Source: Alishewanella jeotgali KCTC 22429 | GTDB lineage: Bacteria; Pseudomonadota; Gammaproteobacteria; Enterobacterales; Alteromonadaceae | Direction: 5' to 3' | Assembly (NCBI RefSeq): GCF_000245735.1 | Contig: NZ_AHTH01000010.1 | Span: forward strand, 1 to 64,000 | Length of the DNA stretch: 64,000 nt | Shown: positions 18,679-28,666 of the stretch, piece after piece | How the letters are laid out: the number at the start of each line of letters is the position of its first letter | Numbering within the stretch: position 1 is the first letter of the stretch | Position numbers and translations under genes: made by a program | Notes under the pieces: model-generated | Database searches by the model: none | What the model saw: only the letters and a program-made list of their open reading frames with translations | What the model was told of the DNA's origin: nothing

Positions 18679-20307
18679 TCAACACACCCGATCCCGGCCA
18701 GCTTGTTTTGCCTGATATAGCGCAGTGTCAGCTGCCGCAATCAGCAAATCGGCGTTGGCATAGCTACTGTCACTGGTCGAGGCCACCCCCGCCGAAAAAC
18801 TGCACTGAAACAATTGTTCGGCAGCACTAAACTGTAGCTGGCGAAAGGCCTGTAAAATTTGCGCCGTTAATTGCCGTGCCTGCTCGCTACTGCAATCCGG
18901 TAATACCAGCATAAACTCCTCGCCGCCATAGCGACCGGCTTTGTCCGTCTTGCGGATCCTTTTACGTAGCATCGTTGCCAGAGCAGTAATAACAATATCG
19001 CCGGTAGCATGACCATAACGGTCATTGACTGATTTAAAGAAATCAATATCCAGCATCACGACACTTAGCGGCTTGCCAGACCGTTCAGCACGCTCCAGCT
19101 CCAGCGCGGCCACTTCTTTAATGGCACTGTGTTTAATTAAAGCGGTCAGGCCATCTTTTTCAATAAGCTGCCGGATCTGCAGGCTGCGCCTGAGCCGCAC
19201 TTTAATCGCTTGCGCCAACTCCGCATCAGCGATTGGCTTGGTCAGGAAATCATCTGCACCCTGTGCCATCGCCTTAATTTGCAAAAACTTATTTGCCTCG
19301 GACGATAAAAAGACGATCGGCAGGCGTTTTAGCGACTGATACTGGCGTAATACCCCCGCCAGTTCAGTACCCGAATAATCGGGCATATAGATATCCATCA
19401 ACACCAGATCCGGTTGAAAGCTTAACAGCTCATGCACGATATTCCGCACATTCTGCATGATCCGGGTTTCAATACCGACTGAGTTCAGTACCAACGCATA
19501 GTGTTCCGCCAACAACCGGTCGTCATCGACGATAAAAACACGGCCATGATAGCCATTCGCCTGCTCGACCAGCTCGGACAAGGTCGCAATCATATTGGGC
19601 ACATCAATAGAGGACACAAAAAAGGCTTCGGCACGCAGTTGCGCGGCCTTGATCCTGAGTTCGAAATTATCCTCAGTAGCAAACACCATCAAGCGCCCGC
19701 CTTGCTGCGATAAGCGCTCCAGTAGCAGGCGTTGTTTAAATAAGGATTGCCCATCCAGATTAATGGCACTAAATAACACCGCCGGACATTCCAGCTCCAG
19801 CGCCTTCAGGCAGCTGTCGTAGTCGTGGAACTCTCGTATTTGATGGCCAAAGGCCGACAGCTGAGTAATCAGCTCCTTGCTGAGCTGTGCTGTGCCAAGT
19901 AATAACCAGATCGCATTTTGTAACCGGACCTCGACGGCCTGATTATTTTGTAAGGCTGCGCGTTGCTGTAAGGCTCCGCCCACCGCCTGCAGAAAGTCCT
20001 GTAACGCATATTCCAGCGTTTGTCTGGCCTGACGTTGCTGTGCTGCCGGTTTAGCTTCGACTGTTCGGGCCAATTGCTCGAGGATCCGCGCTTGTCCACC
20101 CAGGTTATGGAAACCAAAGGTGCCGCAGGCTCCTGCCAGCTTATGTGCCTCATAAATTAACTGTTGTAAATCATTCTCCGCCAGCTCATCACTGTTAACC
20201 AAAGCCCGCATTGCCGCAGCCCGCGCCGGCAGAGCCTGCTCAAACCGCTGTCGTACCTGAGCAAAGGCTGTACTTAAATCGGCTTTATGTTTTGAAATGT
20301 CAGTCAT
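18679..20307 (-). CDS. Hpt-REC-REC-GGDEF diguanylate cyclase
   Basis: 542 residues from ATG 20307. Domains: Hpt at about 1-110 with phosphoacceptor His in EAHKLAGACGTFGF (near 55); a degenerate receiver at about 125-245 lacking the usual acidic triad; a typical receiver at about 255-375 (VFIVDDD, phospho-Asp in LVLMDIYMP near 305, Lys in LTKP); GGDEF domain with GGEEF at about 461-465 and the upstream DIDFFKSVND metal site. It should make cyclic di-GMP under phosphorelay control. It starts 6 bp after the histidine kinase gene. Confidence 0.93.
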   Translation of the reverse strand: MTDISKHKADLSTAFAQVRQRFEQALPARAAAMRALVNSDELAENDLQQLIYEAHKLAGACGTFGFHNLGGQARILEQLARTVEAKPAAQQRQARQTLEYALQDFLQAVGGALQQRAALQNNQAVEVRLQNAIWLLLGTAQLSKELITQLSAFGHQIREFHDYDSCLKALELECPAVLFSAINLDGQSLFKQRLLLERLSQQGGRLMVFATEDNFELRIKAAQLRAEAFFVSSIDVPNMIATLSELVEQANGYHGRVFIVDDDRLLAEHYALVLNSVGIETRIMQNVRNIVHELLSFQPDLVLMDIYMPDYSGTELAGVLRQYQSLKRLPIVFLSSEANKFLQIKAMAQGADDFLTKPIADAELAQAIKVRLRRSLQIRQLIEKDGLTALIKHSAIKEVAALELERAERSGKPLSVVMLDIDFFKSVNDRYGHATGDIVITALATMLRKRIRKTDKAGRYGGEEFMLVLPDCSSEQARQLTAQILQAFRQLQFSAAEQLFQCSFSAGVASTSDSSYANADLLIAAADTALYQAKQAGRDRVC

Positions 20308-20313
20308 CAATCA

Positions 20314-22674
20314 TCACTTATCGGCATTCACTGCCGGTAACGTAAAATAAAACAAGGTGCCCTGCCCGGCGGCAGACTGAAATCCGATCTCGCCACCCAT
20401 TTGTTCAATCAAGGCCTTGCATATGGCCAGCCCCAGGCCAGTCCCACCTTTTTGCCGGCGTTGCTCAGTATCGGCCTGCGCAAAACGCTCAAAAATCCGT
20501 GCCTGAAACGCTTCCGGGATGCCGAGTCCATTGTCTTCGACTTCAATCCGAATGTGCTCCGCCAGCGGCTTAGCACGCAGTTGCACCCGGCTGTTGGGTT
20601 TGGAAAACTTAATCGCATTTGATAATAAATTGGCCAGCGTTTGTTGTAAACGCAGGCTGTCGGCCCACAGCTGCAGACCAGATTCAACCGGCGTGACCTC
20701 TAATTGCACCTGATATTGTGCGGCGAAAGGCTCCAACTCATGCACCGCCTGAGCTAGCTGTGCCTGTACCTGCAATGGCTGGCGTAAAAACGGCATTTTG
20801 CCGGCAACCAGTTTTTCCATATCCAGCAAATCGTTAATCAGATGCGCCAGACGCTCACTATTTTGCTGTGCCGCCACTAGCAACTTTTGTGACGCGGCAG
20901 GCAAAACACCAAGCTGGCCGGAATTGACCAAACTCAGCGCGCCTTTAATCACCGTTAATGGCGTGCGTAACTCATGGCTGACAGTGGCAATAAACTCATC
21001 CTTTAGCTGCTGTAACTGCACCCGCTCGGTTATATCCTGCACTGAACCGACCATAATACGCTCCTGATTATCGGCATCCGTTACGATACGTGCCCGCTCA
21101 TGCACCCAGCGGATACTGCCATCCGGCCGGATAATCCGGTGACTGACATCATGAATGCCACTGATTAAGGCTTGTTGTTCACTTAGTGCCACCTTTTGCC
21201 GGTCATCCGGATGCAGGGTACTTTTAAACAGCGCCACACTGGGGGTGGTATTGGCTTCATCAAAACCAAAGATTTGAAAAATGGCAGGCGACCACCACAG
21301 TTCACCGGTTTTCAATGAAGCCTGCCAGAAGCCGATCAGAGCCAGCTCACTGGCGGTATCCAACCGCTCGCGGGCCAGTTGCAACTGCTGATTGGCCTGC
21401 TGCAGCGCCAAAAAACTCTGTTTAGAGGCAGTGATATCCTGAATATAGCCATGCCAGAGCACACTGCCATCCGGCATCGCTTCCGGTGTCGCATTACCCG
21501 CCATCCAAGCCACTTTCCCATTCAGATCTTTGACCCGGTATTCATGGCGCCACTCCAGCAGCTGCTGCCTGGAGTGTTCAATACTACTCGCCAGTCCTGC
21601 CAGGTCCTCTTCGTGGATCGCTGCAAAGACCGGCGTCGCATCGGCCTTTACCTGCTCTGGTGTTACGCCGTAGATCCGCTTTAAAGCTGCGCTGGCATAG
21701 GGAAAGGCGGCTCGGCCATCCGGCCATTGCTGGTATTGATACACCACACCAGGTAAGTGTGCGGTCAGATTCAATAACTGCTGTTTCAACTGCTTCTCAG
21801 CATTAATATCCAGAATAAAACCATCCAGATAGCGTACCTGTCCGGTGTCGTCATATTCCGCCTGACCACGTTCCTCAACCCAGCGCAGACTGCCATCACG
21901 GTGTTGCACCCGGTATTGCAGGGTCCAGCTATGTCGCTGCGCTATCGCCTGAGCAACCGCCTGCTCCAACCGCTCACGATCTGGTGGGTAAATCACACTG
22001 GCGTAACTGCGCAGCTTATTCTGAATAAAGTCGCTGGCTGGGTAACCTGATAACGGATCGATACTGCCGCTGATATAGAGCATGGTCCAGTTCGGGTCGG
22101 CCTGACAACGGTAGGTAATACCCGGGATATTATTAACCAGCGCCTGATATTGATCCCGACTGGCTTTGAGTTCCTGCTCGGCCTGCTCCTGCAAGCGGTC
22201 GATAATCTCCTGTTCTACTGCATCGGCAAAGTCACGCAGGTTCTGCCGCTGTTGCGGCGTGAGTTGCCGCGGCTCAGGGGCAATTAAACACAGGGTGCCA
22301 ATGCGCTGCTGATTGATGGTCAGCGGCGCACCTGCATAGAAACGGATAAAAGGCGCAGCTGTCACCAACGGGTTATCGGCAAAACTTGGGTCGAGCCGGG
22401 CGTCGCTGATTTCAAATAGCTGATCAGTTAAAATCGCATGGCCACAAAAGGAGATATCTCTTGGCGTTTCACAAGCCTCCAGGCCCTGACGGGACTTAAA
22501 CCATTGCCGCTGCTCATCAATCAACGAGATCAATACGATCGGACAATCCAGACATTGCTGAACCAGGCGGGTTAAACGGTCAAAGCGGGGCTCAGCCGCC
22601 GTATCTAATAGCTTTAACGCCTGTAAAGCCTGCAAACGTTGCGCTTCGTTAGCTGGCGTTATCGGTGCTTGCAT
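20314..22674 (-). CDS. GAF-PAS-PAS-PAS sensor histidine kinase
   Basis: 786 residues, no membrane segment seen, so probably cytosolic. GAF at about 20-160, three PAS/PAC units at about 170-295, 300-415 and 430-550, HisKA with His567 in [13 protein letters not shown], and HATPase_c at about 665-780 with the N box (LSNAIKFS), DNGLGIP and GGTGLGLAI. It has no receiver of its own; the receivers and Hpt are encoded by its neighbours (22685-23065 and 18679-20307), 10 bp and 6 bp away. The input signal is not evident. Confidence 0.93.
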   Translation of the reverse strand: MQAPITPANEAQRLQALQALKLLDTAAEPRFDRLTRLVQQCLDCPIVLISLIDEQRQWFKSRQGLEACETPRDISFCGHAILTDQLFEISDARLDPSFADNPLVTAAPFIRFYAGAPLTINQQRIGTLCLIAPEPRQLTPQQRQNLRDFADAVEQEIIDRLQEQAEQELKASRDQYQALVNNIPGITYRCQADPNWTMLYISGSIDPLSGYPASDFIQNKLRSYASVIYPPDRERLEQAVAQAIAQRHSWTLQYRVQHRDGSLRWVEERGQAEYDDTGQVRYLDGFILDINAEKQLKQQLLNLTAHLPGVVYQYQQWPDGRAAFPYASAALKRIYGVTPEQVKADATPVFAAIHEEDLAGLASSIEHSRQQLLEWRHEYRVKDLNGKVAWMAGNATPEAMPDGSVLWHGYIQDITASKQSFLALQQANQQLQLARERLDTASELALIGFWQASLKTGELWWSPAIFQIFGFDEANTTPSVALFKSTLHPDDRQKVALSEQQALISGIHDVSHRIIRPDGSIRWVHERARIVTDADNQERIMVGSVQDITERVQLQQLKDEFIATVSHELRTPLTVIKGALSLVNSGQLGVLPAASQKLLVAAQQNSERLAHLINDLLDMEKLVAGKMPFLRQPLQVQAQLAQAVHELEPFAAQYQVQLEVTPVESGLQLWADSLRLQQTLANLLSNAIKFSKPNSRVQLRAKPLAEHIRIEVEDNGLGIPEAFQARIFERFAQADTEQRRQKGGTGLGLAICKALIEQMGGEIGFQSAAGQGTLFYFTLPAVNADK

Positions 22675-22684
22675 AGTGTCGGCT

Positions 22685-23065
22685 CTAACTGTCTGCTGCC
22701 GGCCTGCTCAGATACTGCTGTAACTGCTGGCCAAGCGTAAGGGGATCAAAGGGCTTTTCCAGCACCGCTATGGCGCCGGCATTCAGATACTGTTGCTTTT
22801 CGGCGTCCTGCAACCTGGCAGTCATAAACACCGCTGGCACGGCAGCCAAACCGGGCAAACGTCGTAACGCCGCCAGGGTTTGCAAGCCATCCATCTGCGG
22901 CATCATCACATCGAGCAGCATCAGATCGGGTTGAAACGCCTGTGCCAGACTAAGCGCCATAGCACCTGAGTCACAGCTACATAACTGAAAACCGCTAAGC
23001 TGCACCAAAGCGATTTCGGTCACCGCCCGGATATCCTCATCGTCCTCAACGTGTAAAATGCGCAT
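22685..23065 (-). CDS. Single-domain response regulator (CheY-like)
   Basis: 126 residues from ATG 23065; a GTG at 23107, overlapping the D-lactate dehydrogenase stop, is the alternative. It is one receiver domain with acidic pocket HVEDDED, phospho-Asp in LMLLDVMMP (about residue 53), and the conserved Lys in LEKPFDP. It has no output domain, so it probably carries phosphate from the adjacent histidine kinase to the Hpt domain of the GGDEF protein. Confidence 0.9.
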   Translation of the reverse strand: MRILHVEDDEDIRAVTEIALVQLSGFQLCSCDSGAMALSLAQAFQPDLMLLDVMMPQMDGLQTLAALRRLPGLAAVPAVFMTARLQDAEKQQYLNAGAIAVLEKPFDPLTLGQQLQQYLSRPAADS

Positions 23066-23100
23066 CCTCTGTTCCCGTAATAAGCTGCGATTGCAGTGAG

Positions 23101-25869
23101 TTAGCACTCAGCATCTGATAGTTCATCTAACAAGTAAAGTAGATGTTGATACTCGACGCCACTGTGCCGGCTTAAGCCAATTTCACAGGTGCGGCTGCTG
23201 GATACCCCCCGTGAGCACTTACTTACCTGCCGCGCTAAATCAGACAATGCTGACGCATTAAGCTCCGGTAAGAAAAAGCCCTTGTCACCGGCAAAACCAC
23301 AGCAGCTGATGCCCTCGGGGATCACCAGCTGTGCAGTGCAGGCGGCGGCCAGTTCAGTCAGCTTGCGGCCCTGCCCCAACTGCTGCGCGCTGCAACTGAT
23401 ATGCAGCGCCAGTGGCGCGGCCTGTTTATTCAGCTTTAGCTTAGGCAGAACCTTGTCATAGATAAAGTCAATACTATCAAACAGCTGTAATCTCGGATCT
23501 AAGGCTTCGCGTAAAGTTAAGCTGCAGGGGCTGCTATCGCAAAACACTGCAATCCGGCCCTGCTCACTGTGCTGCATTAACCACTGATGCAATTGTTGCT
23601 GCATTTGTTTCGCAGCAGCAAATTGCCCCTTGGACTGAAACGGCATGCCACAGCATTGCTGCGCCAGTTTTGGCGGCTGAAATAATTGATAACCGGCTTT
23701 TTGTAGTAAGTTGGCACTTACCTCAGCCAGACTGCGCGGGTCCTGACTATGCTGCTGTGGCCCCAGTACCCGGCCACTGCAGCTGCCAAAGTATAATACC
23801 GGTATTAAGCCTGAGCCCTGCTCCGGCTGATCCGGCAACTGAAAGGCGCGGGCCGCAGTAGGCATTGCCTGATGCCAAATTGGCATGGCCGCGCCAAACA
23901 CGCGGGCGCCAAGCTGGCCGATGTTAAGCGCGGCGCGCCCTAGGCTGCTAATAACACTAAACTTACTGGCAGCAAAGTTGGCCAGCCCATGAAAACGCTG
24001 ATTAGCACGGCCACGCAGTTGCCGCGTCAGATCGCCGGTATTAATGCCCACCGGACAGGCCGTGCTGCACAGGCCACAGGCGGCACAGGTATCGGTGCCG
24101 GCATACTGATAAGCTTGCTGCAATGCAGTTAAGCGCGCGCTATCCTCGCCACTTTGCTGCAGTTGAGAGATTTCACGCTGTGCTACTATGCGTTGGCGCG
24201 GCGTTAACGTTAGCTTACGCGAGGGACAAACCGGCTCACAAAAGCCACATTCAATACATTTATCGACCAAAGGATCCGCCGCCGGCAGCGCTTTCAGATG
24301 CTTTAGATGCAGCTGACTATCGCGGCTTAGCACCACCTCAGGGTTAAGGATATGCTGCGGATCCAATAGCTGCTTAATCCGCCACATCAGCTGGTATGCC
24401 TCAGTACCCCACTCCAGCTCCACAAAGGGTGCCATATTACGGCCGGTGCCATGCTCAGCCTTTAAAGCGCCACCAAATTCTACTGCCACCAGCTGCGCCA
24501 CCTCACGCATAAAATCGGCATAACGCTGGATCTCGGCGGCGCTGTTAAAACTCTGGGTAAACACAAAATGCAGATTGCCCTCCAGCGCATGCCCGAAAAT
24601 AATGGCCTCGTGATAGCCAAAACAGTCAAACAGCTGCTGTAAAGCTAATACCCCCTCGGCCAGCCGTGGTAGTGGGAAGGTAACATCTTCAATGATCACC
24701 GTGGTGCCGGTTTCACGTACCGCGCCGACCGCCGGAAAAGTGCCTTTGCGGATCGCCCACAGTTGCTCACAGACTGCCGGCTCGCGGGTAAAATCCACTT
24801 TTTGTTCCAGCTCAAAGGCCGCCAGTTGCTGCTGTATTTGTGCCAACTGGCGTTCCAGCTGCGGCACTGTGGCGGCGCGACTCTCAATTAACAGCGCCGC
24901 AGCCCCCTCTGACAAGGTCGCCACCCAGGCCGGCAAGCCGGCTTTATGTTGCACCGAGCGTAAACTACGCCGGTCCAGCAGCTCAACAGCCGCCACCGGC
25001 GTGTCTTTTAGCAAGGTTACCGCCTGACAGCAGCTGGCAATATCCGGGAACACATAGAGTGCGCTGGCTTTATGCGGATGTTCCGGCACCGTCTGGTAGG
25101 TAACACTGCTAATAAAGCCGAGGCAGCCTTCTGATCCCACCATTAAGTGGCTTAAGATATCGATAGGATCGCTAAACTCCGTCAGAGCATTTAGCGAAAA
25201 GCCCATGGTATTTTTTAAGCGGTATTTATGGCGGATCTTGGCCAGCAGTTCGGGATTGTTACACGTTTGCTGAGCCAGGGCGCTAAGCTCGGCTAACAGT
25301 GGCGCATGGGACTGCCGAAAGGCCGCGACACTTGCTGCATCTTCCGTATCCAACACCGTGCCGTCAGCGAGCACCAAACGCATACCGTGCAGGGTATTAA
25401 AGCTGTTTTGCGCGGTACCACAGCACATGCCGCTGGCATTATTGGCGACGATGCCGCCAATTTTGCAGCTGTTAATCGATGCCGGATCCGGGCCAATCTT
25501 GCGGCCATAAGACGCCAGCCATTGATTCGCCTGCGCGCCTATCACCCCGGGAGCAAGCCGGATCCGTTCACCGAGCTCAAAAATCTGATATTGCTGCCAG
25601 TTTTCGCCCAGCACCAACAGCACCGAATCCGTCACTGCCTGACCGGATAAACTGGTGCCCGCCGCGCGAAAGGTTAGTGGTACCTGATACTGACCTGCCA
25701 GCTTTAATAAAGCGATTACTTCCTGTTCGCTTTCAACCCTGAGTACCAACTTCGGCGTTAACCGATAAAAACTGGCGTCAGTGCCAAAGGCCAGCGTGCT
25801 GAGCGGATCATCGAAATAGCGCTCAGCAGGAATAAGCTGTTGTACGGCGTGCAGAAACTGCGGCTGCAT
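23101..25869 (-). CDS. FAD/Fe-S D-lactate dehydrogenase (Dld-II type)
   Basis: 922 residues, close to the Shewanella Dld-II family. Order: FAD-binding PCMH domain (about 40-230, PDPASINSCKIGGIVANNASG), FAD-oxidase C-terminal domain (to about 510), two 4Fe-4S motifs (CIECGFCEPVCPS, CAACGLCSTACPVGI), then two CCG segments (CCGMPF, CCGFAGDKGF). It should oxidise D-lactate to pyruvate and pass electrons to the quinone pool at the inner membrane. Related D-2-hydroxyacid dehydrogenases look similar, so the substrate is probable, not certain. It has GAGG 5 nt before its ATG. Confidence 0.85.
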   Translation of the reverse strand: MQPQFLHAVQQLIPAERYFDDPLSTLAFGTDASFYRLTPKLVLRVESEQEVIALLKLAGQYQVPLTFRAAGTSLSGQAVTDSVLLVLGENWQQYQIFELGERIRLAPGVIGAQANQWLASYGRKIGPDPASINSCKIGGIVANNASGMCCGTAQNSFNTLHGMRLVLADGTVLDTEDAASVAAFRQSHAPLLAELSALAQQTCNNPELLAKIRHKYRLKNTMGFSLNALTEFSDPIDILSHLMVGSEGCLGFISSVTYQTVPEHPHKASALYVFPDIASCCQAVTLLKDTPVAAVELLDRRSLRSVQHKAGLPAWVATLSEGAAALLIESRAATVPQLERQLAQIQQQLAAFELEQKVDFTREPAVCEQLWAIRKGTFPAVGAVRETGTTVIIEDVTFPLPRLAEGVLALQQLFDCFGYHEAIIFGHALEGNLHFVFTQSFNSAAEIQRYADFMREVAQLVAVEFGGALKAEHGTGRNMAPFVELEWGTEAYQLMWRIKQLLDPQHILNPEVVLSRDSQLHLKHLKALPAADPLVDKCIECGFCEPVCPSRKLTLTPRQRIVAQREISQLQQSGEDSARLTALQQAYQYAGTDTCAACGLCSTACPVGINTGDLTRQLRGRANQRFHGLANFAASKFSVISSLGRAALNIGQLGARVFGAAMPIWHQAMPTAARAFQLPDQPEQGSGLIPVLYFGSCSGRVLGPQQHSQDPRSLAEVSANLLQKAGYQLFQPPKLAQQCCGMPFQSKGQFAAAKQMQQQLHQWLMQHSEQGRIAVFCDSSPCSLTLREALDPRLQLFDSIDFIYDKVLPKLKLNKQAAPLALHISCSAQQLGQGRKLTELAAACTAQLVIPEGISCCGFAGDKGFFLPELNASALSDLARQVSKCSRGVSSSRTCEIGLSRHSGVEYQHLLYLLDELSDAEC

Positions 25870-25911
25870 ATCAACCTCAAAGTATGGCGGCTGGTAAGCA
25901 GCAAAGATCGC

Positions 25912-25944
25912 GCTGCTGCCAACGGTTACAGGCTTGGCAGCAGC
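25912..25944 (-). other. Stem-loop between gapN and the D-lactate dehydrogenase gene
   Basis: Perfect 11-bp arms GCTGCTGCCAA / TTGGCAGCAGC with an 11-nt loop. No U-tract, so it is probably a 3'-end protecting hairpin or weak terminator of the gapN transcript. Confidence 0.55.
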
Positions 25945-25986
25945 TTAATCGGTTCGGCGGCAATTAGCAAAACTGCGGCAGCTCAC

Positions 25987-27600
25987 CTAAAACAAAAAAT
26001 CTGTCGCCAGAAAATGCGAGGCGCGCTGCTGGATAATCTGTTTTACAAAGCCGACATCCGGATCCTGATACTTGGTCGCGACCAGTGTTGGCGTGGAAAA
26101 CTGCCGCAGCGCGTCCACGACCGATAAGGTGCCCTCGGCGGAGTCTTTGCGGCCGTTAAACGGAAAGCTATCCGGCCCGCGCTGACACTGAGCGTTAATA
26201 TTGATCCGGCCGACCTGATTGGCAAAAATATCGACCAGCTCACCGACCTGTCGCGGATCCTGCCCAAAGATACTCAGCTGCTGGCCAAAGTTGGAGTTCA
26301 CCACGTAGTCAATCACCTCGTCGATGCTGTCAAAAGGCACCACTGGCACCAGCGGACCGAACTGCTCTTCCTGATAGAGCCGCATCTTGGCGTTCACCGG
26401 ATACAGCACCGCCGGCTTAAATAAGGAGCCGGCACTGGCACCACCCTGGGCATTTTGTACCTGGGCGCCGTTGGCGATTGCATCTTCGAGTAAGGCGCTA
26501 AGAAAAGCCGTTTTACCGGGTTCTGGCAACGGTGTGATCTGTACACCCGCTTGCCAGGGCATGCCCAACTGCAACTGATCTACCGCCTGGCTTAGCGCTT
26601 TGACAAAAGCCGCCGCCAAGGGCCGTTCGACAAACAGAATTTTTAGTGCGGTACAGCGCTGACCGTTAAACGACAAGGCGCCGGCGACGACTTCAGCGAC
26701 AGTGCGCTTTAAGTCGGCATCCGCGAGAATAATGCCGGGATTTTTCGCATCTAACCCCAGTACAGCGCGCAGCCGGTGCGGCTTAGGGTGCATCCGTTTT
26801 AAATCGCTGGCGCCTTTGTTAGTGCCGATAAAGGCAAACAGATCGATCTTGCCGCTTTCCATCAGCACCCCGACGGTTTCCCGGCCGCGACCATAAATAA
26901 TATTAATCACCCCGGGTGGAAAGCTTTGCGCAAAGGCGCGTAGCAACGGCTGGATCAGCAGCACACCATATTTCGCCGGTTTAAAGATCACGGTATTGCC
27001 CATAATCAGTGCCGGGATCAACGTAGTAAAGGTTTCATTGAGCGGGTAGTTAAAGGGCCCCATACACAGCGCCACCCCAACCGGGACACGGCGGATCTTA
27101 CCCAGTGCGCCCTGTTCGATAATAAAATGGCTGGCGTCCCGATCCTGCTGCTTCAGGGCAGCGATGGTATCGCGGATATAATCGCAGGTGCGGTCAAACT
27201 CTTTGGCCGCATCCGGATAATTCTTACCAATTTCCCACATCAGCAACCGGATCACCTCCGCGCGTTGCTGCTGCATCAGGCCTAAAAAGGTTTCAACATG
27301 CCGGATCCGTTCCAGTACCGGCATGCTCGGCCAGGTGCCACGGCCCAGATCATAGGCCTTAACGGCGCCATCCAATGCCTGCAATGCCGCCTCGGCATCC
27401 AGCAGCGGCGTATAACCCAGTAATACCGGTGTCAGGGTATCGCCATGGCGCAGCTGTACCGGGCTGATTACCGGGCTAAGCTCGCCTGGCCAGCTAACCA
27501 GCTCACCATTTAACAGATAGTCGCGTTGCTCCAGTAGCTGCTGCTGGGCAAACTCTGCCGGGATCTCCGCCGCTTGCGGAAACAATGTCGTTATACTCAT
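25987..27600 (-). CDS. gapN: NADP-dependent non-phosphorylating glyceraldehyde-3-phosphate dehydrogenase (GapN-like)
   Basis: 537-residue aldehyde dehydrogenase. Active-site Cys316 in FNGQRCTALK; oxyanion/NADP region MGPFNYPLNETF near 181. It would oxidise glyceraldehyde 3-phosphate from the Eda reaction directly to 3-phosphoglycerate with NADPH. Oddly, the usual ELGGK general-base motif reads LGLDAK, so the canonical Glu position is Gly with an Asp two residues on. Start ATG has GGGAGTAAGG upstream. It ends the kdgK operon. Substrate is inferred from family and place. Confidence 0.75.
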   Translation of the reverse strand: MSITTLFPQAAEIPAEFAQQQLLEQRDYLLNGELVSWPGELSPVISPVQLRHGDTLTPVLLGYTPLLDAEAALQALDGAVKAYDLGRGTWPSMPVLERIRHVETFLGLMQQQRAEVIRLLMWEIGKNYPDAAKEFDRTCDYIRDTIAALKQQDRDASHFIIEQGALGKIRRVPVGVALCMGPFNYPLNETFTTLIPALIMGNTVIFKPAKYGVLLIQPLLRAFAQSFPPGVINIIYGRGRETVGVLMESGKIDLFAFIGTNKGASDLKRMHPKPHRLRAVLGLDAKNPGIILADADLKRTVAEVVAGALSFNGQRCTALKILFVERPLAAAFVKALSQAVDQLQLGMPWQAGVQITPLPEPGKTAFLSALLEDAIANGAQVQNAQGGASAGSLFKPAVLYPVNAKMRLYQEEQFGPLVPVVPFDSIDEVIDYVVNSNFGQQLSIFGQDPRQVGELVDIFANQVGRININAQCQRGPDSFPFNGRKDSAEGTLSVVDALRQFSTPTLVATKYQDPDVGFVKQIIQQRASHFLATDFLF

Positions 27601-27674
27601 ACCTTACTCCCATTCAATTAAAGTTTGCCTGGTTGTAGGGATACTGTCTGATCGATCAGATCTTATTGTTAGCG

Positions 27675-27690
27675 GGCGGGTTTACCCGCC
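27675..27690 (-). other. Short stem-loop between kdgK and gapN
   Basis: GGCGGGT / ACCCGCC arms with a 2-nt centre, no U-tract. It sits between kdgK and gapN and may modulate relative expression. Confidence 0.4.
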
Positions 27691-27702
27691 ACAATATTGT
27701 TG

Positions 27703-28656
27703 TTATCGAAATTGCGATGGCCGGTTCTTAGCCCAAAAGCCATTAAAATGTTCTTTGCCAACAATGGCACCGGTATGCTCCACCACAAAGCCCGCCAGCC
27801 GCGCCGCAAATTTTACCGCCTGCGCCGGCGCAATACCGCCCAGCCGGGCCGCCAGATAACCGCCGTTAAAGGAATCGCCGGCCGCTGTAGTATCCACCAC
27901 TTTTTTGACCGGATATGCCAGGGCGCTGAAATCCTGGCCCTGATAACGGCCACTGATGCCGTCCTTGCCGTTTTTCACCACGATCTCTTCCACACCAAGG
28001 GCGGAAAGCTGTGCTACCACCTCTTCGGTGCAGGTGGCGGCAAATAACACCTTATGATCATCCAGCCCCGGCAGGGCCACATCAGCCAGCGCATAGGCAC
28101 GCAAAAATGCTGCTTTTGCCGCTTCGGCTGTTGGCCACAGCGCCGGGCGGTAGTTCGGGTCAAAGATGATCCGGCTGCCGCTGGCTTTTAACTCTGCCAC
28201 CAGCGCAAACAGCGCTTCGCGGTCGCTGTCATTCAAAATGGCCAGCGTGATACCGGAGAAGAAAAACATCTCAGCTCCCGTTAGCTCCGCCAACCGCTGT
28301 TGACCGCTCGCCAGTTGCAGTACCTGTTTCGCTGCCGACGTATCACGCCAGTACACAAAGCTGCGCTCACCAAAGGCATCGGTATTAATCATATACAGGC
28401 CGGGGCGCGCGGTTTTGCTGCGCAGTATCAGCTGGGTATCAATTTTTTCGCGCTCCACCGCCCGCACCAGCTTGTCGCTGATCAGATCGGTACCGACCGC
28501 GGTAAAAAACTGCACCTCTACAGGTTGCTCAGCGCACCGTTTCAGATAAACAGCGGTATTAAACACATCGCCGGCAAAGGCCTGGTGATAGACATTTTCC
28601 ACCAGCTGAAACAGCTCCACCATGCACTCGCCCATAATGACAATACGTTTGCTCAT
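27703..28656 (-). CDS. kdgK: 2-Dehydro-3-deoxygluconokinase
   Basis: 317 residues, PfkB/ribokinase family. It phosphorylates 2-keto-3-deoxygluconate to KDPG with ATP. The catalytic PfkB signature is DTTAAGDSFNGGYLAARL (Asp as base, near 255); N-terminal substrate region MGECMVELF. GGAGAAAGACC precedes the ATG. It follows eda by 10 bp; the two steps are consecutive. Confidence 0.95.
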   Translation of the reverse strand: MSKRIVIMGECMVELFQLVENVYHQAFAGDVFNTAVYLKRCAEQPVEVQFFTAVGTDLISDKLVRAVEREKIDTQLILRSKTARPGLYMINTDAFGERSFVYWRDTSAAKQVLQLASGQQRLAELTGAEMFFFSGITLAILNDSDREALFALVAELKASGSRIIFDPNYRPALWPTAEAAKAAFLRAYALADVALPGLDDHKVLFAATCTEEVVAQLSALGVEEIVVKNGKDGISGRYQGQDFSALAYPVKKVVDTTAAGDSFNGGYLAARLGGIAPAQAVKFAARLAGFVVEHTGAIVGKEHFNGFWAKNRPSQFR

Positions 28657-28666
28657 GGTCTTTCTC

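Noticed and set aside
23101-23109. TTAGCACTC, identical to the left arm of CIRCE
   Set aside because: The right arm GAGTGCTAA is absent at 9-bp spacing and it lies at the end of the D-lactate dehydrogenase gene; chance match.
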